A stretch of 64,000 bases of DNA from CAYYJR01 sp964472305 (GTDB lineage: Bacteria; Armatimonadota; Hebobacteria; CAIYQO01). Below the pieces are notes generated by a model that did no database searches, was not told where the DNA came from, and saw only the letters and a program-made list of their open reading frames with translations. The stretch's first letter is position 1, and the number at the start of each line of letters is the position of its first letter. The position numbers and the translations under genes were made by a program. Where the stretch lies: the NCBI GenBank assembly GCA_964472305.1, contig CAYYJR010000001.1, positions 388,450 to 452,449 of the forward strand, in the 5' to 3' direction. Below, in pieces: positions 35,429 to 44,244 of the stretch.

Positions 35429-36601
35429 ATGGCACAAACGGCGACGGTACAGGTGAATAGCAGAGCAGTCAAACGGCTGAAACAAGGTCATCTCTGGATT
35501 TACGCGTCGGATGTGCAGCGCACGGATCAAGCCACGGGCGGAGATGTGGTGCAGATCGTGGACGAAGGCGGACGTGCGTATGGGTATGCCTTCTTCAGCG
35601 CAACCTCGCAGATTACCCTCCGTTGGTGCGCGCCGCCGGGATTGCCGCCCGATCTGGAGTTCTGGCGCACGCGGCTGCGCGAGGCGGAGGCGTATCGCCG
35701 CACTGTCGTGCACGAGACCGACGCGTATCGGTTGATTTTCAGCGAGGGTGACCTGCTACCGTCGCTGCTGATCGACCGCTATGGCGAGCATTTTGTGATT
35801 CAGACATTATCGCAAGGCACGGATCGCCTGAAAGATGTGTGGGTGCAACTGCTGGCAGAGCTTTATGCGCCGGCGTCGATCAGCGAGCGTAATGATTCCA
35901 CCGTGCGCCAGTATGAGGCGCTGCCGCAGCAACGGGGTGTGTTATACGGCACCCTGCCCGACGAAATCGCTATCCGCATGAACGGCGTGGAGATCGGGGT
36001 GGAGATCCTGGGCGGGCAGAAGACTGGCGCTTTTCTGGATCAGCGCGAAAATTATGCCGCCGCGGCGCGATATGCGTTCGGTCGCACGTTGGATGCCTTC
36101 ACCTTTGCCGGCGGATTTGCGCTGCACCTGGCGCCGCGCGTGACCGAGGTGACCGCGGTGGATATCTCGGAAGAGGCGTGCGGGCTGGCGCGAAAGAATG
36201 CGGAGCGCAACGGGATCGACAACATGGAGGTGGTGCGGGCAAACGTCTTCGATTATATGCACGCGCTGGATCGCGACGGCGCGACTTTCGATACTATCGT
36301 GCTGGACCCACCTGCCTTCGCGAAGAGCAAGACAGCGCTGGAAAACGCCTATCGTGGGTATAAGGAGATCAATCTGCGCGCCCTGCGCATGCTTTCGCGC
36401 GGGGGCATCCTGGTAACGTGCAGTTGTTCATATCACATGAACGAACCGTTGTTTCTGCAGATGTTGGGGGAAGCGGCGGCTGATGCGGGACGACCGGTGC
36501 GGGTGATCGAGCGCCGGGTGCAAGCCCGCGATCATCCGGTATTGCTGGGCGTGCCGGAGTCGGGTTATCTGAAATGCATTATTGCGCAAGCGCTGGAGTA
36601 A
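35429..36601 (+). CDS. rlmI: class I SAM-dependent rRNA methyltransferase, RlmI-like
   Basis: 390 residues, typical length. An N-terminal PUA domain (residues 5-75, VQVNSRAVKRLKQGHLWIYASDV), the central EEHE domain with FSEGDLLPSLLIDRYGEH, then a Rossmann methyltransferase with QKTGAFLDQREN, LDAFTFAGGFALHLA, TAVDISEEACGLA, and the active-site VLDPPAFAKSK plus the Cys in TCSCSYHM. RlmI methylates C5 of a 23S rRNA cytosine (C1962 in E. coli). It precedes the epimerase gene by 35 nt. The precise target base is inferred. Confidence 0.9.
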   Translation: MAQTATVQVNSRAVKRLKQGHLWIYASDVQRTDQATGGDVVQIVDEGGRAYGYAFFSATSQITLRWCAPPGLPPDLEFWRTRLREAEAYRRTVVHETDAYRLIFSEGDLLPSLLIDRYGEHFVIQTLSQGTDRLKDVWVQLLAELYAPASISERNDSTVRQYEALPQQRGVLYGTLPDEIAIRMNGVEIGVEILGGQKTGAFLDQRENYAAAARYAFGRTLDAFTFAGGFALHLAPRVTEVTAVDISEEACGLARKNAERNGIDNMEVVRANVFDYMHALDRDGATFDTIVLDPPAFAKSKTALENAYRGYKEINLRALRMLSRGGILVTCSCSYHMNEPLFLQMLGEAAADAGRPVRVIERRVQARDHPVLLGVPESGYLKCIIAQALE

Positions 36602-36636
36602 GCGATGGCGCGTCCGGCGTGCCGAGTGGGGAGAAC

Positions 36637-37587
36637 ATGATGGAATGTGTGGTGATTTCCGGTGGAGCCGGATTCATCGGATCGCACCTGGTCGATGCTT
36701 TCATCGCCCGGGGGTTCCGGGTTGTCGTCCTCGATAATCTCCTGACGGGCAAACTGTGCAATCTGGCACACCTGGCGAATGAGCCGCGTCTGGAGGTGCG
36801 TCAGCAGGATTGCGCCGACCCGATCGTGATTGACCAGCCGGTACGCTTCGTGCTGCATTTCGCCAGTCCCGCCAGTCCGGTCGATTATCTGCGCTTCCCG
36901 CTCGAAACGTTAACTGCCGGCTCGACGGGCACACGCAACTTGCTAGAGTTGGCGCGCATGCACGACGCGCGATTCCTGGTGGCATCCACCTCGGAAATCT
37001 ACGGCGATCCCCAGGTGCACCCACAACCGGAAAGCTACTATGGCAACGTGAATTCCATCGGCCCGCGCTCGGTGTATGACGAGGCGAAACGCTTTGCGGA
37101 AACAATCACCATGGCGTACTATCGTTGCTACGGCGTGGATACCGCCATCGTGCGCATCTTCAATACGTATGGACCGCGTATGCGCATGAACGACGGCCGC
37201 GCTATCCCGAATTTTCTCTTCCAGGCGCTGACCGGCCAGCCGCTGACGATATATGGCGACGGCTCGATGACACGCAGTTTTTGCTACGTCAGCGACCTGG
37301 TGGACGGTTTGCTGCGCCTATTGCACAGCGGATACCATGAGCCGGTGAACATCGGCAATCCGACCGAATACACGATTCTTGAACTGGCCCAGCATATCAA
37401 TACCGCGGTAGGCGCGGAACACCCACTGGTGTTTCAGCCGGCCATGCAGGACGACCCGAAGGTGCGTCGCCCTGATATCACCCGCGCCACCACGCTACTC
37501 GGCTGGGCGCCCACCGTCGGACTGGACGAGGGATTGGCGCTGACAACCGCGGCCTTTCAGCGCGAATTGACCGAGCTACCCGGATAA
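36637..37587 (+). CDS. NAD-dependent sugar epimerase/dehydratase, UDP-glucuronate decarboxylase-like
   Basis: 316 residues. The extended SDR fold is clear: GGAGFIGSHL nucleotide-binding motif (residues 8-17), STSEIYGDP catalytic Ser/Thr, Y-x-x-x-K as YDEAK, and VRIFNTYGPRMRMNDGRAIPNF. These features best match UDP-xylose synthase-type enzymes (UDP-glucuronate decarboxylase) or dTDP-glucose-4,6-dehydratase relatives. It makes nucleotide sugars for surface polysaccharide. GGGGAG lies upstream of twin ATGs (36637, 36640). A GT2 glycosyltransferase follows 37 nt later. Confidence 0.88.
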   Translation: MMECVVISGGAGFIGSHLVDAFIARGFRVVVLDNLLTGKLCNLAHLANEPRLEVRQQDCADPIVIDQPVRFVLHFASPASPVDYLRFPLETLTAGSTGTRNLLELARMHDARFLVASTSEIYGDPQVHPQPESYYGNVNSIGPRSVYDEAKRFAETITMAYYRCYGVDTAIVRIFNTYGPRMRMNDGRAIPNFLFQALTGQPLTIYGDGSMTRSFCYVSDLVDGLLRLLHSGYHEPVNIGNPTEYTILELAQHINTAVGAEHPLVFQPAMQDDPKVRRPDITRATTLLGWAPTVGLDEGLALTTAAFQRELTELPG

Positions 37588-37624
37588 CTCGGCCCCCATC
37601 GAACGGAAGAGAGGGGGAGGATTC

Positions 37625-38530
37625 ATGTCTGTACCAACGTTTGTATCCGCCATCGTGGTCACTTATGGACGGCCCAATGAACTCGACGGCGTACTGGCCA
37701 ATCTGTTGAACCAGGATCAGCAACCGGATGAGATTGTCGTGCTGGATAATGATCCGCAAGGCACGGGACGCCAGGCGCCGCATATTGCTGATCCGCTGGT
37801 GCGGTATCATTGTCCGGGTGAGCCGCTGACGCGGGCGCAGGCGCGGAATACCGCGGTGAGCGCCGCTTGTGGTGATGTTCTGCTGTTCCTGGACGATTAC
37901 GTGCGGTTTGACAAGTATTTCGTGGTCGGCATGGTGATGAATGCATTCCGCCCCCGCGAGGTAGCCGGCATCTCCTTCCAAGTGCGTAACGCCTCCTCGC
38001 ATGAATTGCTGTTAAATGAGTATCCCGCACTGCGTACGGACCGCTGGGGTGATGCGCGCGATGTTTGCCAGTTGAGTGGCTGCGCATTCGGTATTCGACG
38101 GAGCGTGTTTGACGAGTTGGGCGGATATGACGAGCAACTGTTCGGCGGTGAGGAAGAGTTGGATCTGGCGCTGCGCGTCGTGAAAGCCGGAGGACGCCTG
38201 CGTTACCTGCCGGATATTCTGGTGAGCTACCGTACGACGATGAAAGATCCCGAGCCGACGTCACCCGCCTATCGTTTGATCCGCAATCACCTGTATTACG
38301 CGCTGAAACAGCTTCCGCTACCCTTTGTCATCACCACGGCCATCGTGTGGGGGGCGCTGGCGTTGCTGCACGCCGTGCAACATCAGGAGATGCCGGAATT
38401 TCTGCGCGGCGTACGCGCGATGAAAGACGAAGGGTTGTCGGGGCTGGCGCGGCAGTATCGGCTGGAGCATCCCACCTCATGGCAACAGGTGAATTTCCTC
38501 ACCTCGCACGAGGGACGCGTATACTATTGA
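37625..38530 (+). CDS. family 2 glycosyltransferase
   Basis: 301 residues. The GT-A pattern is seen: SAIVVTYGRPNELDGVLANLLNQD, VVLDNDPQG, LFLDDYVRF (the metal-binding D-D), then SGCAFGIRRSVFDELGGYDEQLFGGEEELDLALRV, the acceptor/base region typical of GT2. One hydrophobic segment lies near the C-terminus (about residues 230-250). GGGGGAGG precedes the ATG. With the upstream epimerase it probably builds part of a surface glycan. Donor and acceptor unknown. Confidence 0.87.
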   Translation: MSVPTFVSAIVVTYGRPNELDGVLANLLNQDQQPDEIVVLDNDPQGTGRQAPHIADPLVRYHCPGEPLTRAQARNTAVSAACGDVLLFLDDYVRFDKYFVVGMVMNAFRPREVAGISFQVRNASSHELLLNEYPALRTDRWGDARDVCQLSGCAFGIRRSVFDELGGYDEQLFGGEEELDLALRVVKAGGRLRYLPDILVSYRTTMKDPEPTSPAYRLIRNHLYYALKQLPLPFVITTAIVWGALALLHAVQHQEMPEFLRGVRAMKDEGLSGLARQYRLEHPTSWQQVNFLTSHEGRVYY

Positions 38531-38538
38531 CGATCTGC

Positions 38539-40959
38539 TCAGTCATCGGCGCGGCCTAACTCGGCGATGGTGACGCCGCCGCCGCCCTCGCCCTTCTCGC
38601 CGGCGCGCGAAGTGCGCACCGCCGGGTGGTGTCGCACCACGTCCTGCACGATTTGGCGCAACACACCAGTGCCGAAGCCATGTACGATGCGTACGCGCGT
38701 CAATCCACCGTCCAACGCCGCATACAGGTATTCGTCCAGCCGTTCCGCTGCTTCCTCCGCTCGTAACCCGAGCAGGCGAATCTCCTGGTCCACCTGGCGC
38801 GCCGTGGTGCGATCGGGACGGCCCACTCCGCGGAAGGCTGCCGCCACCGGCGGTGGGGCGTCTTCCAGGCCGCTCACCGGCACACGTATGCGCATGATGC
38901 CCACCTGCACCTCCACCTCCGTGTCGCCGGCGCCGCGTTCCAGCGCGGTGCCCCGGTAGCCCAGACTGCGTACGATGACCGCCTGTCCTGCCTCCACGAC
39001 GGCGAGTGACGGGATCTCCCGCACCGGTTCCGGCGGCGCCGGAAGCGCGCTGACCGATTCCGTCAGCGCGGTCAGCGTTTCGCGGGTTTTACGGCGCAGT
39101 GCGTTGACGTTGGGCATCTGCGCGATTACGTTGGGTGTCTGTGCGGCAGGCCGGGTTGTCGCGCGCGCCTCGCGTAATGCAACGCGCAGTTCTTCCAACA
39201 GCGCGTTGGCTTCCTGCTGTGCCTTTTGCAACACATCGCGCGCGCGCTCACGCGCCTGTGTGAGCGAGGCTTCGCGTTTTTCTTCCTGGGTGCGCAGCTC
39301 GTGTTGCAGGCGCTTCGCGGTTTCTTCCGCCTCGCGTCGGGTGTGCGCGGCGACGGTGCGCTCGCGGTCCAGCGCGCGGCGCGCGCCTTCCGCTTGCTTC
39401 AACACGTGTTCAAAGGCCTGCGGCGCCTCGCCCACCAGTTCACGCGCGCGGGCAATCAGCGTTTTCGGCAAACCGAGCCGCTGAGCAATCGACAACGCAT
39501 TGCTGCTGCCCGGCAGGCCGCTGATGACGCGATAGGTAGGACGCAGGGTGTCGAGATCGAATTCCACGCTGGCGTTCCGGAAGCCGTCGGTCGATTGCGC
39601 GAACACCTTCAGTTCCCCATAGTGCGTGGTCGCGATTGTGCGGCAGCCCCGCGCGTGCAACTCCAGCAGCACAGCTTTGGCCAGGGCGGCGCCTTCGGTC
39701 GGATCGGTGCCCGCGCCGATTTCATCGAGCAACACCAGCGCATGTGGACCGGCATCCTTGACAATGCGTACGATAGCGGTCATATGGCTGGAGAAGGTAG
39801 ACAGGCTTTGTTCGATCGATTGCTCGTCGCCGATGTCGGCAAACACCTGAGCAAAGATCGGCAGGCGACTGCCCGGCAGTGCGGGAATGTGCAACCCGCT
39901 CTGTGCCATGACCACCAGCAGGCCGACGGTCTTCAACGTGACGGTTTTCCCGCCGGTATTGGGGCCGGTGACGATGAGCGCGTGTTGCCCATCATCGCCC
40001 AATGCGATGTCGATGGGCACGGCGGTTTCGCCCAGCAGCGGGTGGCGCGCACAGCGGAGATCAATGCTGCCGTCAGTGGACAATTCCGGGGCGACGGCAT
40101 CCTGTGCCCGTGAGAAAAATGCGCGGGCAAAGATCAAATCCAGCCGCCCGCAGGTTTCGATGCCGGAAAGCAGGCGTTCGGCTATCAGTGCCACTTTGTC
40201 GGAGAGCATGGTCAGCACGCGGTAGACTTCCTCTTCCTCGCGGCGTTCGGCTTCACGGAGGTCATTGCCCAGTTCCATTACCGTCAGCGGCTCCATAAAG
40301 GCGGTTTGTCCGCTGGCGGACAGGTCGTGCACGATACCGCGGAATGCATTGCGATGTTCCGCGCGCACCGGCACGCAGAAGCGGCCATTACGCTGGGTGA
40401 TGATCGGGTCTTGCAGTACGTCCAGTGTTGCCGGGGAGGTGATCAGACGTTGCAGTTCGCGCTGAATTTCATCGTGCAGCCGTCGCACCCGTCGTCGCGC
40501 GGCGTCCAATGCCGGACTGGCGCTGTCCAGCACTTCGGCATTGGGGCCGATGGCACGTTCGATAGCCTGTTCCAGCGGGGTGAATTCGCTCAGTAGCGCC
40601 GCCTGTGCCTTCACGGCAGGATAGGCGGACTCGGTAGCGAGTAAAAAGCGACGAAGCCGTCGAATGCCGGCCGCCGTCTCCGCGACATCGAGCAGCTCAA
40701 CAGCGGTGAGCACCCCGTGTTTCTCAGCCCGGCGCACGGCGTCGCGCACATCACGCACTCCCTGGAAAGGCGGGTGACCCTGGATGTCGATCAGTTGTCG
40801 GGCTTCGCCGGTTTCCGTCAGGCGCGCGCGCACCACCGCGGCGTCACGCGCAGGACGCATGCGTGCCACCAGTTCGGTACCCAGCGTGGTGGCGGTATGA
40901 TGCGCCAGCATCGTGCGGATCTTTTCATATTCCAATAATCTAAGGGTACGGGTATCCAT
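38539..40959 (-). CDS. mutS2: endonuclease MutS2
   Basis: 806 residues. The ATPase domain has Walker A TGPNTGGKTVTLKT (about residues 335-348), STFSSHMTAI, LVLLDEIGAGTDPTEGAAL and ATTHYGELK, as in MutS2. A long coiled-coil with a Lys/Glu/Arg-rich linker follows, then a C-terminal Smr domain with HGFGTGVLR. MutS2 is linked to suppression of recombination and rescue of collided ribosomes. The Smr N-terminal motif usually written LDLRG reads IRLLG here. The gene lies convergent to the GT2 gene and has a -10 TATAAT at 40994-40999 on its strand. Confidence 0.93.
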   Translation of the reverse strand: MDTRTLRLLEYEKIRTMLAHHTATTLGTELVARMRPARDAAVVRARLTETGEARQLIDIQGHPPFQGVRDVRDAVRRAEKHGVLTAVELLDVAETAAGIRRLRRFLLATESAYPAVKAQAALLSEFTPLEQAIERAIGPNAEVLDSASPALDAARRRVRRLHDEIQRELQRLITSPATLDVLQDPIITQRNGRFCVPVRAEHRNAFRGIVHDLSASGQTAFMEPLTVMELGNDLREAERREEEEVYRVLTMLSDKVALIAERLLSGIETCGRLDLIFARAFFSRAQDAVAPELSTDGSIDLRCARHPLLGETAVPIDIALGDDGQHALIVTGPNTGGKTVTLKTVGLLVVMAQSGLHIPALPGSRLPIFAQVFADIGDEQSIEQSLSTFSSHMTAIVRIVKDAGPHALVLLDEIGAGTDPTEGAALAKAVLLELHARGCRTIATTHYGELKVFAQSTDGFRNASVEFDLDTLRPTYRVISGLPGSSNALSIAQRLGLPKTLIARARELVGEAPQAFEHVLKQAEGARRALDRERTVAAHTRREAEETAKRLQHELRTQEEKREASLTQARERARDVLQKAQQEANALLEELRVALREARATTRPAAQTPNVIAQMPNVNALRRKTRETLTALTESVSALPAPPEPVREIPSLAVVEAGQAVIVRSLGYRGTALERGAGDTEVEVQVGIMRIRVPVSGLEDAPPPVAAAFRGVGRPDRTTARQVDQEIRLLGLRAEEAAERLDEYLYAALDGGLTRVRIVHGFGTGVLRQIVQDVVRHHPAVRTSRAGEKGEGGGGVTIAELGRADD

Positions 40960-40993
40960 AATCTTCCCGGCAGAAAGCCTTCCGCCGCGTGGT

Positions 40994-40999
40994 ATTATA
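40994..40999 (-). promoter_or_regulatory. -10 box of mutS2
   Basis: Minus-strand TATAAT, 34 nt before the mutS2 ATG. No -35 at normal spacing is obvious. Confidence 0.35.
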
Positions 41000-41059
41000 C
41001 TCTTCTCACACGACTCTCGCTACCGCACCGATCGGCGGTTGGCCGCATGACGCACCAAA

Positions 41060-41097
41060 CGCACCGCGGGCGTGGGGGATGCCACGCCCGCGGTGCG
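41060..41097 (-). terminator. hairpin terminator downstream of the pil/secretin operon
   Basis: Perfect 16-bp stem (41060-41075 with 41082-41097), 6-nt loop. On the minus strand it is followed only by TTTGG. It lies 22 nt past the secretin stop. A 10-bp unit, GGTGCRATAT, is repeated three times next to it (41092-41121). Confidence 0.6.
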
Positions 41098-41118
41098 ATA
41101 TGGTGCAATATGGTGCGA

Positions 41119-42864
41119 TCAGAACAACGGGGGCAGCGTCTGCATGCCGCCGAAGTCCGTGGTGTCCTCTTTCATAATGGTCGGCGTGACGAACAACAAG
41201 GTTTCGATGTTGTTCTGGGTATGTATCTTATTTTTGAAGAGCAGCGGACCGAGCACCGGGATGTTGCTGAGCAGCGGGGCTTTCGTGCCGCCCATCTGTT
41301 CGTTTTTGCTGGTGAAGCCGGCCACCAGCACGGTTTCGCCGTCCTTCACCCGGCAGTTGAACGGAATATCGATCTCATTTGAGCCAAAGACACTGCCCGA
41401 ACCGCCAGGAATACCGACGCCTACCCCTTTATCCTGAATCAGCGGGGCGCCAATGATGGTGACGGAGTTGTCCGGGTGAATCGTGACCCGGTCAATGGTC
41501 AATCCTTGATCGAACGGTTCGAGGGTAATTTGCGAATTCTGAATGGTGGTACCGAAAACGTCTTGTTGCTCTTGCGTTTCAATGAACGGCACGGTTTCCG
41601 TCATGGTGATTTCACCTCCACCGCCATTCGGTACGATAATGCGCGGTGAATTGACGACTTTAGCCTGTGAGGTTGCAATCATCGTCGCCAGCGCTGCTTT
41701 CAAGTTGCCTTTTACATAGCGCACCGCAAAGTTGCCTTCGCCACCGCCATTCGATGAGACGACGGACCAGGGCATGCCGGCGAATTCCCAACTGACGCCC
41801 AGCTGGAACGCGTCGACGACCGTCATCTTGACATACATCACTTCGACGATTACCTGCTTGATGGGCTGGTCGAGAATTTTAATGAGTTGTTCGAGCTGAT
41901 CAATGGAATCTTCCGATTCTGCCTTCACCAGCAAACGATTCAAGCCGACCAGTCCGACAATGTCGATGATGCCTTCAGGGACGAACGCTGACATCTCGGC
42001 GGTGCTCAGGCTGGAGTTGGGATTGGGCCTGCGTGCGTTGCGGTTTGTGCGGTTGTCGTTAGCAGGGTTGGTGGTTGTCGTGCCGCCGCCTGGGCTGTTC
42101 ATACCACTATCATATCCATCATCGGTAACACGCGGACGCAACTGGTGCGCATCAGTGGCGCTTGAGCCGTTGGTGCGTTCCGTGAAGTCGCTGACCCAGG
42201 GTGAGCTGAAGCTGGAGGAATTTTTTGTGTCTTCGCGATAATTCACCCGCGGACGAAACGGTTCGGCCAGGCGCTGAAATCGATTCTGCACCAGACGCTT
42301 ATCCTCGGCATTCCGCAACGGAGCGCCTTTACCGCCAAGTGACCAGGCGATCTCGGACGCGGACGTATGCTGCAACACGATGGCGCGCATGGTGGTTTTT
42401 GGGGTGTTTTCGGCGCTGGTGTCATTATCTTGTGATCGGTCCGTGGTGGTGAATCCGATAGTGGCATTGCTGGGTGATTTCACCGGCGGTGTCAGCCGGG
42501 GCAGCGCCGGTGATGTATCGATGACCGTCTCCGTTGCCGCGGGACGCTTACCGATATAATAGGTGTTGCCGTCCTTCCAAAAGTCCAATCCCACCGATTC
42601 CGTCAGCGAGCCGATGACCTGATCGACAGGGGTTGGATTGGGGAAATCAACCTGCACCGTGGTGTCCAGATCGGTCTGCATCACGAGATTCATGTTGTTT
42701 TCGCGTGCCAGACTCTGCACCACATTGCGGAACGATGCATTTTTGGCGCGTATGACCACCTGACCGTTCGCGCTGCCCATTCGCACGAGCAGCATGGTCA
42801 GGCTGCAACAGAGCAGCACACCTATCCGAATTCCCCACGATAACACGTGGTGAGCGTTGCGCAT
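41119..42864 (-). CDS. pilQ: secretin (PilQ/GspD-like outer-membrane channel)
   Basis: 581 residues. A signal peptide of about 33 residues precedes an N0/STN domain (VVIRAKNASFRNVVQSLARENNMNLVM). Further N-domains follow (IVLQHTSASEIAWSLGG, then IVGLVGLNRLLVKAESEDSIDQLEQLIKILD), and the C-terminal secretin core with VIVEVMYVKMTVVDAFQLGVSW, LLSNIPVLGPLLF and ETLLFVTPTI. Secretins form the outer-membrane pore for type IV pili or type II secretion. The second ATG (42864) is chosen because GGAGG abuts the first (42873). Last gene of the pilM-N-O-P-like cluster, separated from the preceding gene by 365 bp. Confidence 0.9.
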   Translation of the reverse strand: MRNAHHVLSWGIRIGVLLCCSLTMLLVRMGSANGQVVIRAKNASFRNVVQSLARENNMNLVMQTDLDTTVQVDFPNPTPVDQVIGSLTESVGLDFWKDGNTYYIGKRPAATETVIDTSPALPRLTPPVKSPSNATIGFTTTDRSQDNDTSAENTPKTTMRAIVLQHTSASEIAWSLGGKGAPLRNAEDKRLVQNRFQRLAEPFRPRVNYREDTKNSSSFSSPWVSDFTERTNGSSATDAHQLRPRVTDDGYDSGMNSPGGGTTTTNPANDNRTNRNARRPNPNSSLSTAEMSAFVPEGIIDIVGLVGLNRLLVKAESEDSIDQLEQLIKILDQPIKQVIVEVMYVKMTVVDAFQLGVSWEFAGMPWSVVSSNGGGEGNFAVRYVKGNLKAALATMIATSQAKVVNSPRIIVPNGGGGEITMTETVPFIETQEQQDVFGTTIQNSQITLEPFDQGLTIDRVTIHPDNSVTIIGAPLIQDKGVGVGIPGGSGSVFGSNEIDIPFNCRVKDGETVLVAGFTSKNEQMGGTKAPLLSNIPVLGPLLFKNKIHTQNNIETLLFVTPTIMKEDTTDFGGMQTLPPLF

Positions 42865-43229
42865 AAGTCTCATCCTCCCCTGTAGAAGGTCCGTTACTGC
42901 GATAGCAGGGTTCCTACTCTAGTTCGTTGCCGGTAGGCAGGTTTCCTGCCGTGAGAAAAAATAATTGCCGGGATTGCAGGGGATTTCATACAATCCGTAG
43001 GTTCGGAGAAGGCTCTCTCCTCCGAATCCGATGATGCACCGTGCGCCGGCAGCAGTGCCGCATACTCAATTGGGGTGCCGGTGAATCATACCATCCAGAC
43101 GCTGCATACAGCGCCGATCTGATTCACCCGGGTAAAGACACCCGTAACTGCGTACTGTATTCCAGCATGTGATAATCACGTACAGGCCAGCCACCGGACA
43201 GGACTATCCGGTGAGAAAGGCGGTGTTTA
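42865..43229 (-). other. 365-bp structured interval between the N0-N1 gene and the secretin gene
   Basis: Reading on the minus strand: a hairpin CACCGGA/TCCGGTG (43192-43213) right after the upstream stop, an 8-bp inverted repeat TGATTCAC/GTGAATCA (43081-43127) enclosing a second stem CGCTG/CAGCG, a third hairpin around 43012-43030, a T-rich run TTATTTTTT (about 42955-42964) after a GGATTG/CAATCC stem, and a GGCAGG/CCTGCC hairpin (about 42936-42950). This may hold a terminator, an attenuator or a structured leader. It matches no riboswitch I recognise. Confidence 0.45.
43192..43213 (-). terminator. hairpin just after the N0-N1 gene
   Basis: 7-bp stem CACCGGA (43192-43198) with TCCGGTG (43207-43213), loop 8 nt, 17 nt past the stop. 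No T-tract follows, so it may only slow transcription or protect a 3' end. Confidence 0.35.
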
Positions 43230-44102
43230 TTATCTGGTGGTATTATTCGTGGTGCTGCGTGTCGTCGTGCGGGCCGGGCGTGTTGATGTGCGGGACGTGG
43301 TATTCGTCGTGGTGTTGCCGGTATACCCGCTGTTGTTATTCGTGTTGCGGTTGGATCGGTTTGCGCCGGTAGACCGGTTGGCACCGCCGGTATCGGTACT
43401 CGTGTCGCCGGTGGTGAATGGGGTCAGGTCGACCACGGAACCGCCGAGGTATTGACTCAGAATTTCCACGTCGGCGTAATTGATCACCACCAGTTTGACG
43501 ATCCACGATTCATCGGATGCCGAGGTGCCCGCCGTGCCGGAGCCCGTCGTGGGCTTATTGGTGAAGGTAAACGGTACATAGGAGCCATCGGCGCTGGTGG
43601 TGCTGCTGGCCGAGGTGCCGCCCGTCGTCGTGGAATAGCTCGGGCTATATGTCTGATTGGATGTCCCGTCATCGGTGGTTAACGGCGGCATGCCGATAGT
43701 CGGCGGCGCCTGGTTCGTCGCGACGCTGGCGATCGGGGTGAAGTCAGCGACCGCACCAGTTTGCCGGCCGGAAATGGTATACAGGTATGATCCGTCGCGC
43801 AGCAGCTTTTTCTGGTAGCTGTAGTCCGTACCGAGGATGGCATCGAGCGCTTTCTCGAACGGGGTGGCTGGCAATTGCAGGCGTGCGATGCGCCCGACGA
43901 CTCCCGGTTTGATGGTTACCTGGTACTTCCCATCGGTCGTGTTGAACAGGGCAGTCAACACCTGCACCAGATCAGCATCGCGCAGGCTGACATCCATCAG
44001 CATGTTATTATCTCGCGCGATGGAAATCTGTGCGCGCGCACCCGTCATCAGCGCGCCCATGCACAGAGCGCAGATTCCCAACACTATGAAAGTACGGCGC
44101 AT
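43230..44102 (-). CDS. exported protein with secretin N0/N1-type domains but no channel domain
   Basis: 290 residues. A signal peptide (residues 1-24) is followed by an N0/STN-like domain (MLMDVSLRDADLVQVLTAL through YTISGR, about 35-112), a Thr/Ser-rich linker, and an N1-like segment (IVKLVVINYADVEILSQYLGG, about 203-223). The last ~60 residues are a low-complexity tail of Asn, Thr, Arg and Ser, roughly half Thr and Asn. No secretin core is present. AAAGGAG is 8 nt before the ATG. Its position between the PilP-like gene and the secretin gene suggests a periplasmic partner of the secretin. I know no standard name for this architecture. Confidence 0.7.
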   Translation of the reverse strand: MRRTFIVLGICALCMGALMTGARAQISIARDNNMLMDVSLRDADLVQVLTALFNTTDGKYQVTIKPGVVGRIARLQLPATPFEKALDAILGTDYSYQKKLLRDGSYLYTISGRQTGAVADFTPIASVATNQAPPTIGMPPLTTDDGTSNQTYSPSYSTTTGGTSASSTTSADGSYVPFTFTNKPTTGSGTAGTSASDESWIVKLVVINYADVEILSQYLGGSVVDLTPFTTGDTSTDTGGANRSTGANRSNRNTNNNSGYTGNTTTNTTSRTSTRPARTTTRSTTNNTTR

Positions 44103-44244
44103 AGCAGCACTCCTTTACCGAGGCATTTCTACCTCTATCAGTATACCATATTTCCATGGCTTTGCACATCGACTCGAACAGTCGCCGGCGTTTCGCGGCG
44201 GCGCATTCGATCAGACGATCGGCCTGAATGCCAGTAGCATGCCA

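Noticed and set aside
42865..43229. Possible c-di-GMP riboswitch before the secretin gene
   Set aside because: The conserved core sequences of the GEMM classes could not be found; only generic hairpins are present.
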